From Diadema setosum (taxonomy: Eukaryota > Echinodermata > Echinoidea > Diadematoida > Diadematidae), in NCBI RefSeq assembly GCF_964275005.1, contig NC_092686.1, forward strand, positions 40,583,511 to 40,647,510: 64,000 bases of DNA, in the 5' to 3' direction. Below, in pieces: positions 23,880-35,129 of this stretch (within the stretch, counting starts at the first letter, position 1; each line of letters starts with the position of its first letter). Position numbers and translations under genes: made by a program. The notes beneath the pieces were generated by a model, which did no database searches, had not been told where the DNA came from, and saw only the letters and a list, made by a program, of their open reading frames with translations.

Positions 23880-24740
23880 AGAATTACGTAAGGAACGAAC
23901 TTAGCATATTAAGCTCTCCGTTGTGCGTACTTCCGGGATACTGTACCAGCGCGAGGTTAGCTACGCGTACGTGCAACGTGTACCAAGCGAATTCGTCTAC
24001 GCTACAGAAATACCACCGACTTCGTCTACAGCGTTGATGCCGTTGAAGTCAGCGACTACAAATATCCACATTTCATGAAAGGGTAGGGTCATTCGTTTCT
24101 TTTTACCAATTAGCATCCATTCTTTGCCGCCACACCTGATAGCTAGCTGCTGAGAGCCTGCTACGAGTAGACTATGTGAGTATAATGTTCTCCAAACGTC
24201 TCTGTTTTTCACATTTGGCAGCGATATTATAGGTTCTAAAACAAACCCCGATACTGATGACTAACGGCAGCTGGCACTGACCGTGCCGTGTAATTGCACA
24301 GTCCTCAGTGTCCTATCGCTTTTTACACGGCACGCGGCGTCTGATCGGGCTAGCTACGTGCTGTGCAGCTGTGTAGCCTGACGTATTATTTGTAGGATAT
24401 GTATTCTATTATTACTAGTTACCGTGGTACCACTCTGGCGTTTTCCATCAAATATGTGTCCGTATCCAATTATAGGATCTCGAATTTGCATGCACTGCTC
24501 GCGCTCTATTAGGGTAATATCTCGCACACGCACATGACACGAGGTAACTAAAGCTAAAGGTCTACCCTGTCGCTGTACACAAGTGTAACGGTCTGGTCGG
24601 GCTAGACATGAGGGCGACGGTGTGCGGATCCCATCAAACGGGGCACTTTCGAACCGAGTTCACCGGCGCGCCCGCCTATACGGATAAACCTACAATGTAG
24701 CTCGCCGGCGGGCGGGATACCTTGATGCCTTTAAGGGCTT
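23880..24740. other. CpG-richer region, possible promoter or first exon
   Basis: Unlike its AT-rich surroundings this stretch has many CG dinucleotides (for example TACGCGTACG, CACGGCACGCGGCG, CCGGCGCGCCC). It could be the promoter or a non-coding first exon of the downstream BCAP31 homologue, with the LINE in its first intron, but no splice link can be shown. Confidence 0.3.
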
Positions 24741-24996
24741 TATCAACATGTTTATAAAATACCTTTATTTACCTTGGGTAAATTATGCAGTAATCCCTGC
24801 CCTGAAGCAGTGGCGTCTTATAAGAGTATTGTCGTAGTTGTACTTGACAGGCAAAAACGCAGTCACAGAAACACGCAAAATAAGAGTGCAATTTGGGACA
24901 AATAAAAATAAATAACTGAGCTACCATGCGAGTAAAAATAACTCCCTTCGGCTGTCTTAACAGAGGGTGAGTGGTGTCAGACGGCTCCGGAATAAC

Positions 24997-25377
24997 TCAA
25001 GAGGCGGAGCAGCAACCACAGGGCGTTCCACATGCAGACAACACTTGGGAAGAAGCTGTGTTGGAAAATGAGGATTCTACAGTGTTGCCGTCTAAACTGT
25101 TGATCATGGGCATGGCCTCTAGTTGCATGTAGGTCTGGTGTGGGGTACAGGAATGGAGGCCCAGAGGGGATGGCAACAAGAGTCCAAGACCATTAACGAT
25201 CCTGTACAGCATGGTGACTTTGCTGTGTGCACGTCGCTCCTGCAGGGTCTGCCATTGAAGGCTTTGTAGCATCAGGGCGACACTACTCTTGTATCTGTAG
25301 TCTGCCTTTACGAATCTAGCCGCACGTCGTTGGACCATTTCGATCTGGGAGATGAGGTCCTTGGTGTGAGATCCCAC
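24997..25377 (-). pseudogene. LINE C-terminal region
   Basis: The block QIEMVQRRAARFVKADYR and SLQWQTLQERRAHSKVTML is typical of the C terminus of CR1/L2 polyproteins. It lies in a different frame from the RT and so is part of the broken element, not a gene of its own. Confidence 0.75.
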
Positions 25378-25493
25378 ATCGTGGAGGAATATTCCAGAAT
25401 GGGATGTACGTAGGTCTTATATGCCAGTTCCTTAATGTTGGCAGGGCATCTCCTCAAATTGCGTCGAAGAAAGCTGAGTGTACTATTGCTTTC

Positions 25494-26222
25494 TTACATG
25501 TGGATTGGATGTGTGGCGCTTCCAGCTAAGACTTTGATGAAGGGTAACACCAAGGTACCTAGCCTCATCGACAGTCCGGAGTGCTGTCCATGGATGGAGT
25601 ACGGGGATGTTCCAGTGATGTTCTTCCTCTTGTTAGATATCCTCAATACTTCACATTTGTCGGCATTGAAGGACATGAGCCAAGTCTTCTCCCATTCCTG
25701 GACACTGGTGAGATCCCTGTGTAATGCATCTACATTCTCTTGGGTTTTGATGGATCGATAAAGGAGTGCATCATCTGCATAGAGGCGTATAGATGAGGAA
25801 ATGCACTCGGGAAGATCGTTAATGAAGACCAGGAACAGGAGGGGTCCAAGAACTGTTCCCGGAAGTACTCCCACTTGTGGTGGTACTCTCTTTCCCCTTA
25901 AGTGTGACCTTCTGGGTCCGTCCTTGGAGGAAGTCACGAATCCATGACAGCAGGTGACCTCGACTCCATAGTAACTCAAATTGAGGAGAAGACGCTTGTG
26001 TGGTAATTTGTCGAATGCTTTGGCGAAATCGAGGAGGATGGCATCAATCTGTTGTTTATCATTAAGGCCTGTGGCAAGGTCATGTACAGTCACAAGTAGT
26101 TGTGACTCGCATGATTGTCCTCTTCTGAAACCAAATTGGGCTTCTGTCAAGAGATTATGGGTGTCCAGGTGGTGCATGATTTGGGTGTGGATTATGTGTT
26201 CTGCTGTTTTACAGATGATCAA
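25494..26222 (-). CDS. LINE reverse transcriptase (partial, frame-shifted)
   Basis: RT motifs run in order: TEAQFGFRRGQSC, AILLDFAKAFDKLPH (motif A with catalytic Asp), GTVLGPLLFLVFINDLP and LYADDALLY (motif C; YADD at bases 25770-25781). The stretch between LNLSYYGVE and GVLPGTVLGP is read in a wrong frame: an adjacent frame gives LLSWIRDFLQGRTQKVTL, the usual LINE sequence. So two nearby compensating frame changes are present. It is preceded by a partial finger region (26616-26305: NLKPHTACGPDNLPAYLL). Confidence 0.85.
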   Translation of the reverse strand: MIICKTAEHIIHTQIMHHLDTHNLLTEAQFGFRRGQSCESQLLVTVHDLATGLNDKQQIDAILLDFAKAFDKLPHKRLLLNLSYYGVEVTCCHGFVTSSKDGPRRSHLRGKRVPPQVGVLPGTVLGPLLFLVFINDLPECISSSIRLYADDALLYRSIKTQENVDALHRDLTSVQEWEKTWLMSFNADKCEVLRISNKRKNITGTSPYSIHGQHSGLSMRLGTLVLPFIKVLAGSATHPIHM

Positions 26223-26982
26223 AGTTAGGGAGATAGGTCAGTAATTTGCGGCTCTGTGCTTGTCCTCCTCCTTGAAAATGGGTATGATGTTAGCCATCTT
26301 CCATTCATGGGGGATCCTCCCCTGATTTAGAGTAGCATTGAATAGAAGACAGAAGGACAGGAGCTAGTTGATCTGCAAGTTCCTTGAGAAGATAGGCAGG
26401 CAGGTTGTCTGGACCACAAGCGGTATGTGGTTTAAGGTTTGCCAGAAGCTTCCTAACCCCTTCGCTGTGAACAGTGAAAGTAGGTACCGTGAGGTGTGGG
26501 CTGGTGCCCAGTTCAGGTAGTGTAGATGTTTCCTCATTTGTAAAAACTGAGGTGAACTGGTTGTTGAGGAGCCTGGCCTTGGCTGATGCATCGCTCTGCA
26601 GGACGCCATTTTGCATCAGAGGTGCAACACCGGAATTCTCGCATCGAGTACTCTATGTATGACCAGAACTTTTTCGGATTACCGTCTTCACAGAACATGT
26701 CACCTATATAGGTATGATAGGCAGACTTGCATTTTTGCTGCATGAGTTTCTTGAGGCTTTTGTATTTGTCCCAATCTTCTGTCTTCTTAGAATTCTTTGC
26801 CCTTTTGAAGGCTACTTTCTTTTTCTTTGACAAGCGCTTCAGATCTTGGTTTATCCATGCTTGGCTGAAGCGGGGGGAGGAGAGTTTTGATGGAACCATG
26901 GTTTCCAGAACTTTGTGAAGGAAGGATGTAATATCTCTCCACAGCTGGTCCACATTGGTGTTGGTAGAGTTTGATTCCATAT

Positions 26983-27744
26983 CTATGACTTACTAAAGGC
27001 AAGAGTTTCCGCCCTGATGTCGAAGTCTGCCTTTCTCCAAAGAAAGACTCTGCGAGGGGCTGGTTTCTGCCTCTTAGCACGGACGTCAGAGAGTGCAAGA
27101 ACCATGTCATGGTCGCTGACTCCAGGCGTTGGTACGCATTTGCTCAGTAGCGATGGCCTATTTGTAAGAAACAAGTCTAATGTTTTGTCTCCTCTTGTTG
27201 GAAAATCAACAGACTGCGACAGACCTACATCATTGAACATTGATATGAAGTAGTTGTTCAGTGCAACAGAATATTGGTGACCGTTTATAGTACAGGTGTC
27301 CCAGCTGATGTCAGGAAGATTGAAATCTCCGCTGATCCAGACTACAGCAGATGGGTTATTGCACATGATCCTCTGTATGGACTGGCACAAGGACTGAGCA
27401 TAGTCAAGATCATTTTTGGGTGGGCGATAGACAGACATAACGATGAGGGGCTGCTGGCCGTAGACCTGGATCTTAGTTGCTACAAGCTCGCAGTCTGATT
27501 TCACGTCTATCTCACAGTCTACAAGATCATGTTTTGTGGCAAGAAGAACACCTCCATATCCATCGTGTCGATCTTTTCTGACAGGGGCATTATAACCTGG
27601 TGGCATCATTTCTGAATTCAACATAGAAGGCTTAAGCCATGTTTCATTGGCAATTATAAAATCTGGCTGGCTGCTCTCCACTGCTTCCCAAAAAGCTTCC
27701 CTTTTGGCGTTCATGGATTGCAGGTTGACAGAAAGGATCTTCAA
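26983..27744 (-). CDS. LINE APE-type endonuclease domain
   Basis: About 250 codons with the apurinic-endonuclease signature in order: LSVNLQSMNAKR at the start, ANETWLKP (catalytic Glu), GYGGVLLA, VYRPP, SGDFNLPDISW (catalytic Asp and Asn) and VSDHDMVLA (catalytic Asp-His). The key residues are intact. It nicks target DNA to prime reverse transcription. The annotated start is a TTG in frame, not a true start; the frame continues upstream into KRKKIVARP. Confidence 0.85.
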   Translation of the reverse strand: MKILSVNLQSMNAKREAFWEAVESSQPDFIIANETWLKPSMLNSEMMPPGYNAPVRKDRHDGYGGVLLATKHDLVDCEIDVKSDCELVATKIQVYGQQPLIVMSVYRPPKNDLDYAQSLCQSIQRIMCNNPSAVVWISGDFNLPDISWDTCTINGHQYSVALNNYFISMFNDVGLSQSVDFPTRGDKTLDLFLTNRPSLLSKCVPTPGVSDHDMVLALSDVRAKRQKPAPRRVFLWRKADFDIRAETLAFSKS

Positions 27745-28565
27745 GGGTCTTGCAACAATCTTCTTCCTTTTGGTCTCAGCATTACTGTTGTTTTTTTGAT
27801 CGGGGAGGACCGATAAACAGGAGATCCCGGATTTGGTAAAGAGTCTGTTAAGTCCTGATTTCTCTTGGAGTTGTGATGAGAAGTGGCTTGCACGCTTGAT
27901 TCATCACTACTAGGCATACTAGATCCACTCTTATTTAATGAGTTTTCAATATCTGATAGGACTTGGAATTTATTATCCGATTCAGTTAGATAAGAGTCGA
28001 GTACTGAGAGCGAGTGATTTGGTGAGTCACAGGATGCACAAATCCAGCTAACATTTGACTTGATTCTTTCATAGGATTCAGATGACATTCCCATGCAGTC
28101 AGTGTGATCACAGGTGTCACATGTATCACACGCAGTGGCCATTCTGGTTTTTGACCAACGAACAGCTTTCCTACATACACCACAGCGATACTCGGGAGTG
28201 TAGGGGCCCGGATTGACTTCAGTGTCATGTGATTGGATTATCAGAAGAATGGCAATGTACAACAAAACAGAGTTCTCATTTGGTTTTGGTCTAACTCTTG
28301 TATTGTTTAGACTCGACATTGATGATACCCAGGATGCTTGGAGGAATCTATGATTGGTGCTCTGGGTGGAACATTCAAAGATTAAAACTGTTCCCTTGGA
28401 AGCATCAACATTTCGTGGTGGTGAGATGGTGTTACTGGTAGAAAATGGTGTAACAAATGAGTCAGATGGTACAAGGGTTGATACCAAAATGGGCATGCAA
28501 AGGAGCCCTGCAAAAATCTGCGAGTTAAGCATTATGGGTAAGACTGACCTTGACGGTGACAGCAC
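27741..28565 (-). CDS. LINE N-terminal open frame: 2A-like motif plus PHD-type finger
   Basis: 274 codons from the first ATG. A later ATG at residue 83 would put the 2A motif nearer the N terminus. A hydrophobic stretch (LLYIAILLII, residues 101-110) leads to DTEVNPGP (114-121; bases 28203-28226), which matches the DxExNPGP consensus of ribosome-skipping 2A peptides. A PHD-like finger follows: C128, C131, C146, C149, H154, C157, C176, C179. The CDTCDTCDHTDC segment seems to hold an extra triplet or a small rearrangement compared with ordinary PHD fingers. A Ser/Asn-rich tail ends in TGA. The frame of the APE domain can be reached through an A7 run just upstream of that stop. Confidence 0.75.
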   Translation of the reverse strand: MLSPSRSVLPIMLNSQIFAGLLCMPILVSTLVPSDSFVTPFSTSNTISPPRNVDASKGTVLIFECSTQSTNHRFLQASWVSSMSSLNNTRVRPKPNENSVLLYIAILLIIQSHDTEVNPGPYTPEYRCGVCRKAVRWSKTRMATACDTCDTCDHTDCMGMSSESYERIKSNVSWICASCDSPNHSLSVLDSYLTESDNKFQVLSDIENSLNKSGSSMPSSDESSVQATSHHNSKRNQDLTDSLPNPGSPVYRSSPIKKTTVMLRPKGRRLLQDP

Positions 28566-29238
28566 ACATAGACTAACTTCGATAAAATCCTGGATGGCTC
28601 CAAACGGGAGCAGGTTAAAGTTGAAAAAGCTTGACTTGACAGGCCTTGCTTGGTTACAGAGTCAGGCTTGGCTGAAGCTGAGATTGCATCCACTCAAAAT
28701 TAAAAATCAATGTAGGTGCAGAAAAAATATCCAAATATCTGTTAATCATTCATAAAAAGATCAGAGCATCATAAATTTTGAGAATCCTGGCTGACCGTTG
28801 TATTAAGATCCATGGTCATTGACTAAGAAGTGCAGAGGGTAGTAGATTAACATGTACCCATGAAATAAAGCCAGCATGAAAAAGTCATATGTGGGACTGT
28901 TCTCAGCAAATTTTCAAAGATTGCTGCCCTGGTTTGTGTGACTGTGTGGGCCCACCAGAATGTAATCACTGGAAATACACAAATGAGGCAGTGAATTCCA
29001 CACTTTTTCACCAAATGTGGTCCAGAATAAAGATGACTGGTATAAAAGAATAATTTTGGTGAAAAAATCCTTCCCAAAAAGTGAAATTGAAACACATATT
29101 TCCAATAAAATCAGGAGCACTCTGAAAACTGCGCGTTGCCGCGACCGCAACCGCATTCTTTTGTACATAGTGCATTGCTCTGGGGATGGGTACAGCAGCT
29201 CCTTGGAATTTGCTGTTGTATCGATCGGATACCCGGTA

Positions 29239-29445
29239 CTGTAAAAGTGGATATTTTCGCGTGACTAATTTTTTGCGCTCGGCTGGATAAGAAGAGTTTT
29301 GAGTTTTTAATTCCGTGGTATCAAGACATCAACTACAGGAACATATGGCAAGCAGAAATATTCGCGTGCTTTTGTTTTCGCACTAGTTTCTGATTGTGCG
29401 AAATGCACGAAAATTTCAACACCGCGAAAATTTCCACTTTTACAG
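29239..29445. mobile_element. CTGTAAAAGTGG family MITE, copy 1
   Basis: The ends CTGTAAAAGTGGATATTTTC and GAAAATTTCCACTTTTACAG are inverses, flanked by TA on both sides. The interior has TTCGCGTG, GCGCTCGGCTGG and AAATATTCGCGTGC. Other copies: 46752, 57994 and perhaps 43903. Confidence 0.88.
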
Positions 29446-32400
29446 TACTGCATGCATGCTCTAACAAAGAGCCTGAATAACAAATAGAAAACATTTCATT
29501 TTTTGATGTACGTGTAGACTAGAATCTAGTTGTGGTTTTTGAAAAGTTATATAGATCAGTATCATCATGATCAGGGGACACAGGAACACTTGACCGGGCC
29601 TGACTTAAACTCCAGGGTGCTCCTCCACTCCACAGTTTGATAGTGGGAGTGTCCCGAGTCAACAGAGTGCTGTCTCTGTACGATGGTAGAGAAACAGAAA
29701 TTTTTGCCCCTCTAGAAATATATGTTATGTATTTCACCAGCAAAAGGCTTAATTTACTTTTATGCTATATTTTTTATACATACATTTCCTAATTCATTCC
29801 TACTGGTTACTTGGTTATTTCCAGAGTAATTCCATGGTCTTGAAAAGACGTTTTTCTGTGAGTCCATCTCTATTCTCCCCGTTCCTTCCTTCATTTTTCG
29901 AAACAACCTTTGCATGGCACATTGCGCATTGGCGATATGAATATGCCTGAAAGGTGCAATGTTTTTAGTCTTTGGACAAGGCCCTTTTGCTCTCACAATG
30001 TCATGCTCAGCTGGAATCGCTTTTCACTCGCCCAGAAAGCAACACAATACAGCGAGAGAGGGCCTTGTCAAAAGGCTACACTACACTGTCTTCGGCTAGC
30101 TGAGAAGCTGAGAAGCCTATTCACGACCCATGAACCGGGCTGGCCAGAAAATACACACAAACAGCCAATGATGGGTGGTGATAGTCTGTTGTAGAATGTC
30201 CAAAATTGCGGCGATAATGCAGCAAAATCAATTTGAATTTGGGTTTTTTTTTTAAAAAGAAAGATATTTGTATAAATTTTAGTAGGTAAATATTCATCAC
30301 TGGCGTAAATATTCAAAAGGCGTAAATATTCATCACTGAATGATAAATGCCTAAAATCAAAACAACAACATAGCAACAAAAACAAAAAAAAAATAACGTA
30401 GCGCATAGATTTTAAATCTGTCGTAAGGAGCAGATGTCGTTTTCAGAGATTCCTCTTGACCGTAGGACCCTATCATTTTAAGTCATCAATTTCGACAGAA
30501 ACAGGCCTGATGATACGGTGCAATTAACTTTGCTAAGAGGCCAAAGCGTTTAAATTCCTAACGGTCATTGAAGCACTGTGTGGAGCGAAGGACAAAAAAA
30601 TCTCGAAAGTTCACCTTCTCGTATCTCCCTTTTACCATCAAATCCCTTGAAACTTCACACATATATCTAATACAGTGTACGTGGATAGATCATCCTTTGT
30701 GTGATTTTTGGGTGAAAATGCTGATGTATCTTTCAAGATGTGTGTTTTTCTGTTTGAGTCGACCATGGGAAAGGGTTATGATTATTTACAGACACAAGTC
30801 TGCACCCGCATGAATGCATATTATGATTAACGTAAATTGCTAGTCTACCTGCGAAATTTTGTGTTGTGCAATTAGTAGTTAGGTGAAAAAATCAGAGCAA
30901 AAACACAACCAAATTTAAGAGAAAAAAAGACTACATCGGTATGTATTCAAATTGAAGCAATTTTTAGTGCTTAAGTTGGAATTTAGGGGCAATACTATCC
31001 CGTCGGAGATCCCGAATATTACAATCCGCAGCCCGAACGCAAAGCGCTGGGGCTGGTCGCAGTTAGACCTGACTCGATCTACCTTCAGGCTCTACCGACA
31101 ATGCATGAAGAATTTGTTTGTTGATGTCAACATAGACTTGTGAGTTGTGTCTATCGATATCATTGACCCGAGGGTTCGAGAAGCCGCTTTTGTTGCCGAC
31201 CTGAATGTTATCACTGAAGGTCATTCTTGGTAATGTAAACACACAAGTTGTCATAATCAACCGCCGATTATAAGCACCACACGATTTGTACACTTTTGTG
31301 CTCAATCACATTTGTGGATATCTAAGAAATTCAAAAGCCTACAATATGTATTGGACGGGAACTCGATTACTGTACCATGGAAACGGGGGCAGTCAGGCTT
31401 GCTTGGGTAAAACCAGCCGGAGCAGTATAAACAGAGAAGAGACTGGATTTTTTTGAGTATTTAATACAACTTGTAAGCTTTGAACAAAATTTGAGGCTGT
31501 GAAACCTGCCCGCAGTGTAAGTGGGGTATAAAGTGTCTCATCTCTGCTGTGGCCTGTGGAAGAATGAAATCTAATGTGCCAATCACTGGCATAAAAATCT
31601 GTGTTGTTTTAGCTCTTTATGTGCCACGTTCGCAGCTTTGACTCGGTCGACGGTGTGCCAACTTCGCATATTCTGCTCAAGTGCACAAACCCGCAAAAAA
31701 AAAATCGCCAAATGCCACATTACAATGAAAGTGTTTCTCGCGATTCTGTTCCTCTTGTCTGTAACTTGCATTTTTATGTTATGATTGACTAACAAGCAGT
31801 GTTTCATACTAGATTTCATTGCAAATTCTAATCTGTCACTATTCTGTGTGCAAAAAGTCACACATTTACATTAATGTAGCTGCTGGGCATTTGAAAGAAA
31901 AGCAGTCATAGATTTGTTGTAGAATGTGCATCAATGCAAAGCTTGGCAGTTTCTCTGCAACTTTGCTCACTTCATCTGCAATTTAACAGAAATATGTAAA
32001 AGTTATATAGATTTGAACAACAGAATGTTTTCTCAACGCATGACTGCGTTGGTGTCTCACCCCACATGGGGGGTTTCCACCATGGCAGATAAAGGGTTAA
32101 AGAACATTATTAATCATTATGTAAGCTTACCTTTTCTCTATCTACATGCACTAACCTACTTGAATGTCGCTTTTAGGCAAAGTTATATGTAACACTAGTT
32201 TATCAACCTAACTTTTTAAAAAGGAGGATACAGGTATAGTGGGTATAGTCTGTAGTCAGCCTAGATGGAATCCTTTAGACCACCTGAAAATTCTGAATTG
32301 TTCTGAATTTCTAAATTTCTCTTACATAGCATGGTAACGTCATGATCTTCATGTTTTGGACATAATGTTGGCATTTTTCCGTGCAGCAGGGGAGAGGAGG

Positions 32401-33973
32401 ATTTTATGTCTTCATTTTGCTTGCAAAGCAAGTGAGCAGATATTATTTGAATGTTCTGCTTGAACTTCACTTATATGTTGCTTTGATTTCATCTCTGTAA
32501 GTCAAAACCATGCTTGATCCTGAATGTCACTGGGATAGCAAGTCTCAAGTAATTCTGTTTTGTGAAGAAAAAAAAAAAGAAGTGTGAATTTTTGTTGAAT
32601 AGTTGAAAACAGGTGGAACTTATCTGCTGTGGGAAAACACACAAATTAATGTATTTAAATCTACTGAAATGCATACACCTGGAGCAAATCTGAAGAACAT
32701 CTTTATCCAAACCAATGGAGAGCTGTTCAACACCTACCCAGGCTGGTAGATCACACAGTGCCAATTTTTCATGCTCTGTAAAATTTTACACTTTATAACT
32801 TTCATGTACATTTTTAACTTTCATGTACATCTAAACTTGTACGGTAACAATTTTGGCCAAATTGTTACAAGTTTAGATACATACATGTATGTGTCTACTT
32901 GTTTTTTTTTCATACAAAGCAACTTCAGGGTGGCATGTTCTTTGCTTGATTGCTAGTTCACTAGAATTGTCATATCTGTGTTGGAAATGAGTATTAAATT
33001 TGATGAGACATCAAAAGGGGAGATCTTATTATGGTGTGAAATTTAATCATGGTTTGAGTCAGAAATAATTGAAAGAAGTACAATCTGTTCTCATGTCTTT
33101 GATTTGCATTTCATAAAAATGTTGTAGTGGTAAGGATTAGTTAGGATCACCCTAAATGAAATTACAATCTGGAAATAAATTAAGTCCCTTAATAAGATCA
33201 CTTTGAAACCTGAGATCACTTGCAATTAATAGAATTTTGCACCCATAAAGCCAACCTTTGGTGGTATTTCACTGAAATAACCAGTGTAACAACACCCCAA
33301 GCATGACTTCAAATATGTAGTGAAGACTTTATTGACGTAAGAGATTTCCTCACACAAGCAATCTCAAGAAAGTGTACCATTGCTCAACAGTGTAAACAGA
33401 TGCAGTGAATGGTTACACATATTCTTATGCCATGATTGCTGAGCCAGCAATGTGTAATAGTACAGTGTATGCATTCTTGTACTGGAAGTAGTATGGAAAA
33501 TGCCAAGTTTACAAGTGTTAGTCACTCACATGATATCCAATATGACGACTAGAAAGATTATATAGAGAGTCTATTTGGCAGGATTGGTATTAGGGTGAAT
33601 GAGTTAAATTCACCAACTTGGCTATGTGTTTATCTTAAAACTGTCTTTTAAATTAATCTAGTTGCAAACAAAATACGAGTGAAACTTGAATTAAATGCAC
33701 TTGTAATATTAAACAGACATAACATTTATGAAACTTGGCAAGAATTCTTTGGTGTAAACTCTTTCAGATCTATTCAAATGACACAAGTGGAGGCCAAATA
33801 GCAGGGCACACAGTACAGGGCCAAAACTCTGTGTATTTTACATAAAGTATCGTAGCAGTATTTTGCAGATCCTAAAAAAGCACCTGTAGGCAAGTTAGAC
33901 TGTATGATCTTGTTAGAAATTAAACGCACTTTAATCAGACTGAGAGTTGGCAGGTTTCGGGATTGGAGGGGTA
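29446..33973. other. Intergenic region, no gene seen
   Basis: No coding exon is recognisable. Around 30.3 kb the phrase GTAAATATTCA is repeated three times. At 30990-31090 there is a small CpG-containing patch that could be a non-coding first exon or enhancer, without proof. A short hairpin lies at 32829-32878. The rest is AT-rich. Confidence 0.5.
32829..32878. repeat. 50-base palindrome
   Basis: ATCTAAACTTG and TAACAATTT near the left pair with AAATTGTTA and CAAGTTTAGAT at the right around GGCC, with a five-base bulge. Likely a fold-back relic. Confidence 0.6.
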
Positions 33974-34209
33974 CTGTATATGCCATATATTTAGCGAGTC
34001 TAAATTTTCGCGAATCGAGACTTCCTGATAATTTCGCGAGTGGTAAAATTCATGATCGTGGACTACTGTATTGAATGGAGAAATGCATGTGTGCATCACA
34101 TTTATATCAGGATCGGAGTCATTATTTTCGCATACAGAATTTCAAGATTAGCACCTGACTCGCGAAATTCGCGAAAATAAAAACCTCACGAAATATTTGG
34201 CATATGTGT
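33974..34209. mobile_element. CTGTATACGCC family MITE, copy 3
   Basis: The left end is CTGTATATGCCATATATTTA, preceded by TA; the right end (AAATATTTGGCATATGTG) is decayed. The interior matches copies 2 and 4 (ATTTCGCGAGTGG, CACCTGACTCGCGAAATTC). Confidence 0.8.
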
Positions 34210-35001
34210 CCCCATGGTGCAGAGCTACTAAGACCAAGGAAGTACTAGGGGAGCCTCCTTGCTAAGACCTGAACCACTATGAATTTCAGTTGTCATTGAT
34301 TTCTCTATCCAGTACAAATGTAGCTGTAGGAGCTCAGGTAAATTGTTTGAAACCTGTTTTGTACAAAACCATTGTTTGGCAAACCATTGTGATTGTTTAT
34401 ATTACTGTACATGTACCTCTGAATAGATACTTACAATTCAGTTTCTAATGTGGACATTCATGTACATATGACGGGACACCCCAAGAAGGTTGCATCAAGG
34501 TTAGATTCAATGCAAAGACCTCCCAGGGCTCTTGCTTTTATTGTCCTTAACCTACCCTCCGATGTTGGATAGAATAGAGATAGAATGCCATTTTGAACAT
34601 GAGCACTTGTTGAAATTGCAAGTCCTTTTGAGTCAGGGGAACACAAACATGAAGGTGCTGTGCTGTCAAGGCAATGCACTATGCCATAAAATGAAATTGT
34701 CATGTTTTTATTCTTCTATGATTGATGATGTTACACATGAAAAATGTTTCCTTCGTGGGGAAAACCCACTGGTATCAATTTCTTGTAGTTGGTTTAACTT
34801 CAGACCTGCTACAGTGTGCAGAGCCTGCGATTTCCTTGTCTGTGACTGCAATACTACAGAGTGTGTGAATTCATATTGCATTTAATAGGCAAGCATTATA
34901 CAAGTGCCACTGGCCTTGAGGCAGTAATTGACTCTAATTTATAGGCAACACTTGATATCTTACCCACAGGGTATATATTGTTTTATTTCATTCTCTTGCA
35001 G

Positions 35002-35129
35002 ATTTTGCCGAGCATCTTCTCCCAGTCAAGTGCCTTTCACATCGGTAACATTTGTCATAGTTTAGTGAAACAAGGGGTTTCCACCAGTGTTGTTTAATCC
35101 AGAGAGAAGGACCAAACAAGACAGACACC
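35002..35129 (+). other. Likely 5' UTR exon segment of the BCAP31 homologue
   Basis: A pyrimidine-rich tract ending TTCTCTTGCAG (35001) would be a good 3' splice site, with the start codon 128 bases further on and no ATG in between that opens a longer frame. This implies at least one upstream non-coding exon. Confidence 0.45.

Larger units (their letters stand above)
24750..28780 (-). mobile_element. Decayed CR1/L2-like LINE with 2A-like peptide, PHD finger, APE and RT
   Basis: A non-LTR retrotransposon read on the minus strand. In element order it has: an N-terminal region with a 2A-like motif and PHD-type zinc finger (28565-27741); an APE endonuclease (27744-26983); a linker and finger region (26980-26305); the reverse transcriptase with YADD (26222-25494); and a C-terminal block starting MVQRRAARFVKADYRY-like, typical of CR1/L2 elements (25377-24997). 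At least four frame changes separate these pieces, so it looks inactive. Both ends are approximate: a minus-strand AATAAA near 24763-24772 lies close to the 3' end, and no target duplication was found. Confidence 0.88.

Noticed and set aside
25435-25761. Plus-strand frame of 108 codons over the LINE
   Set aside because: It is the antisense shadow of the LINE reverse transcriptase region.
28914-29168. Minus-strand frame containing FGEKVWNSLPHL, similar in feel to LINE C termini
   Set aside because: The match is short and no other LINE motif lies beside it; a second LINE remnant is possible but not supportable.
34532-34885. 117-codon frame just upstream of BCAP31
   Set aside because: No homology recognised and no splice link to the BCAP31 exons.
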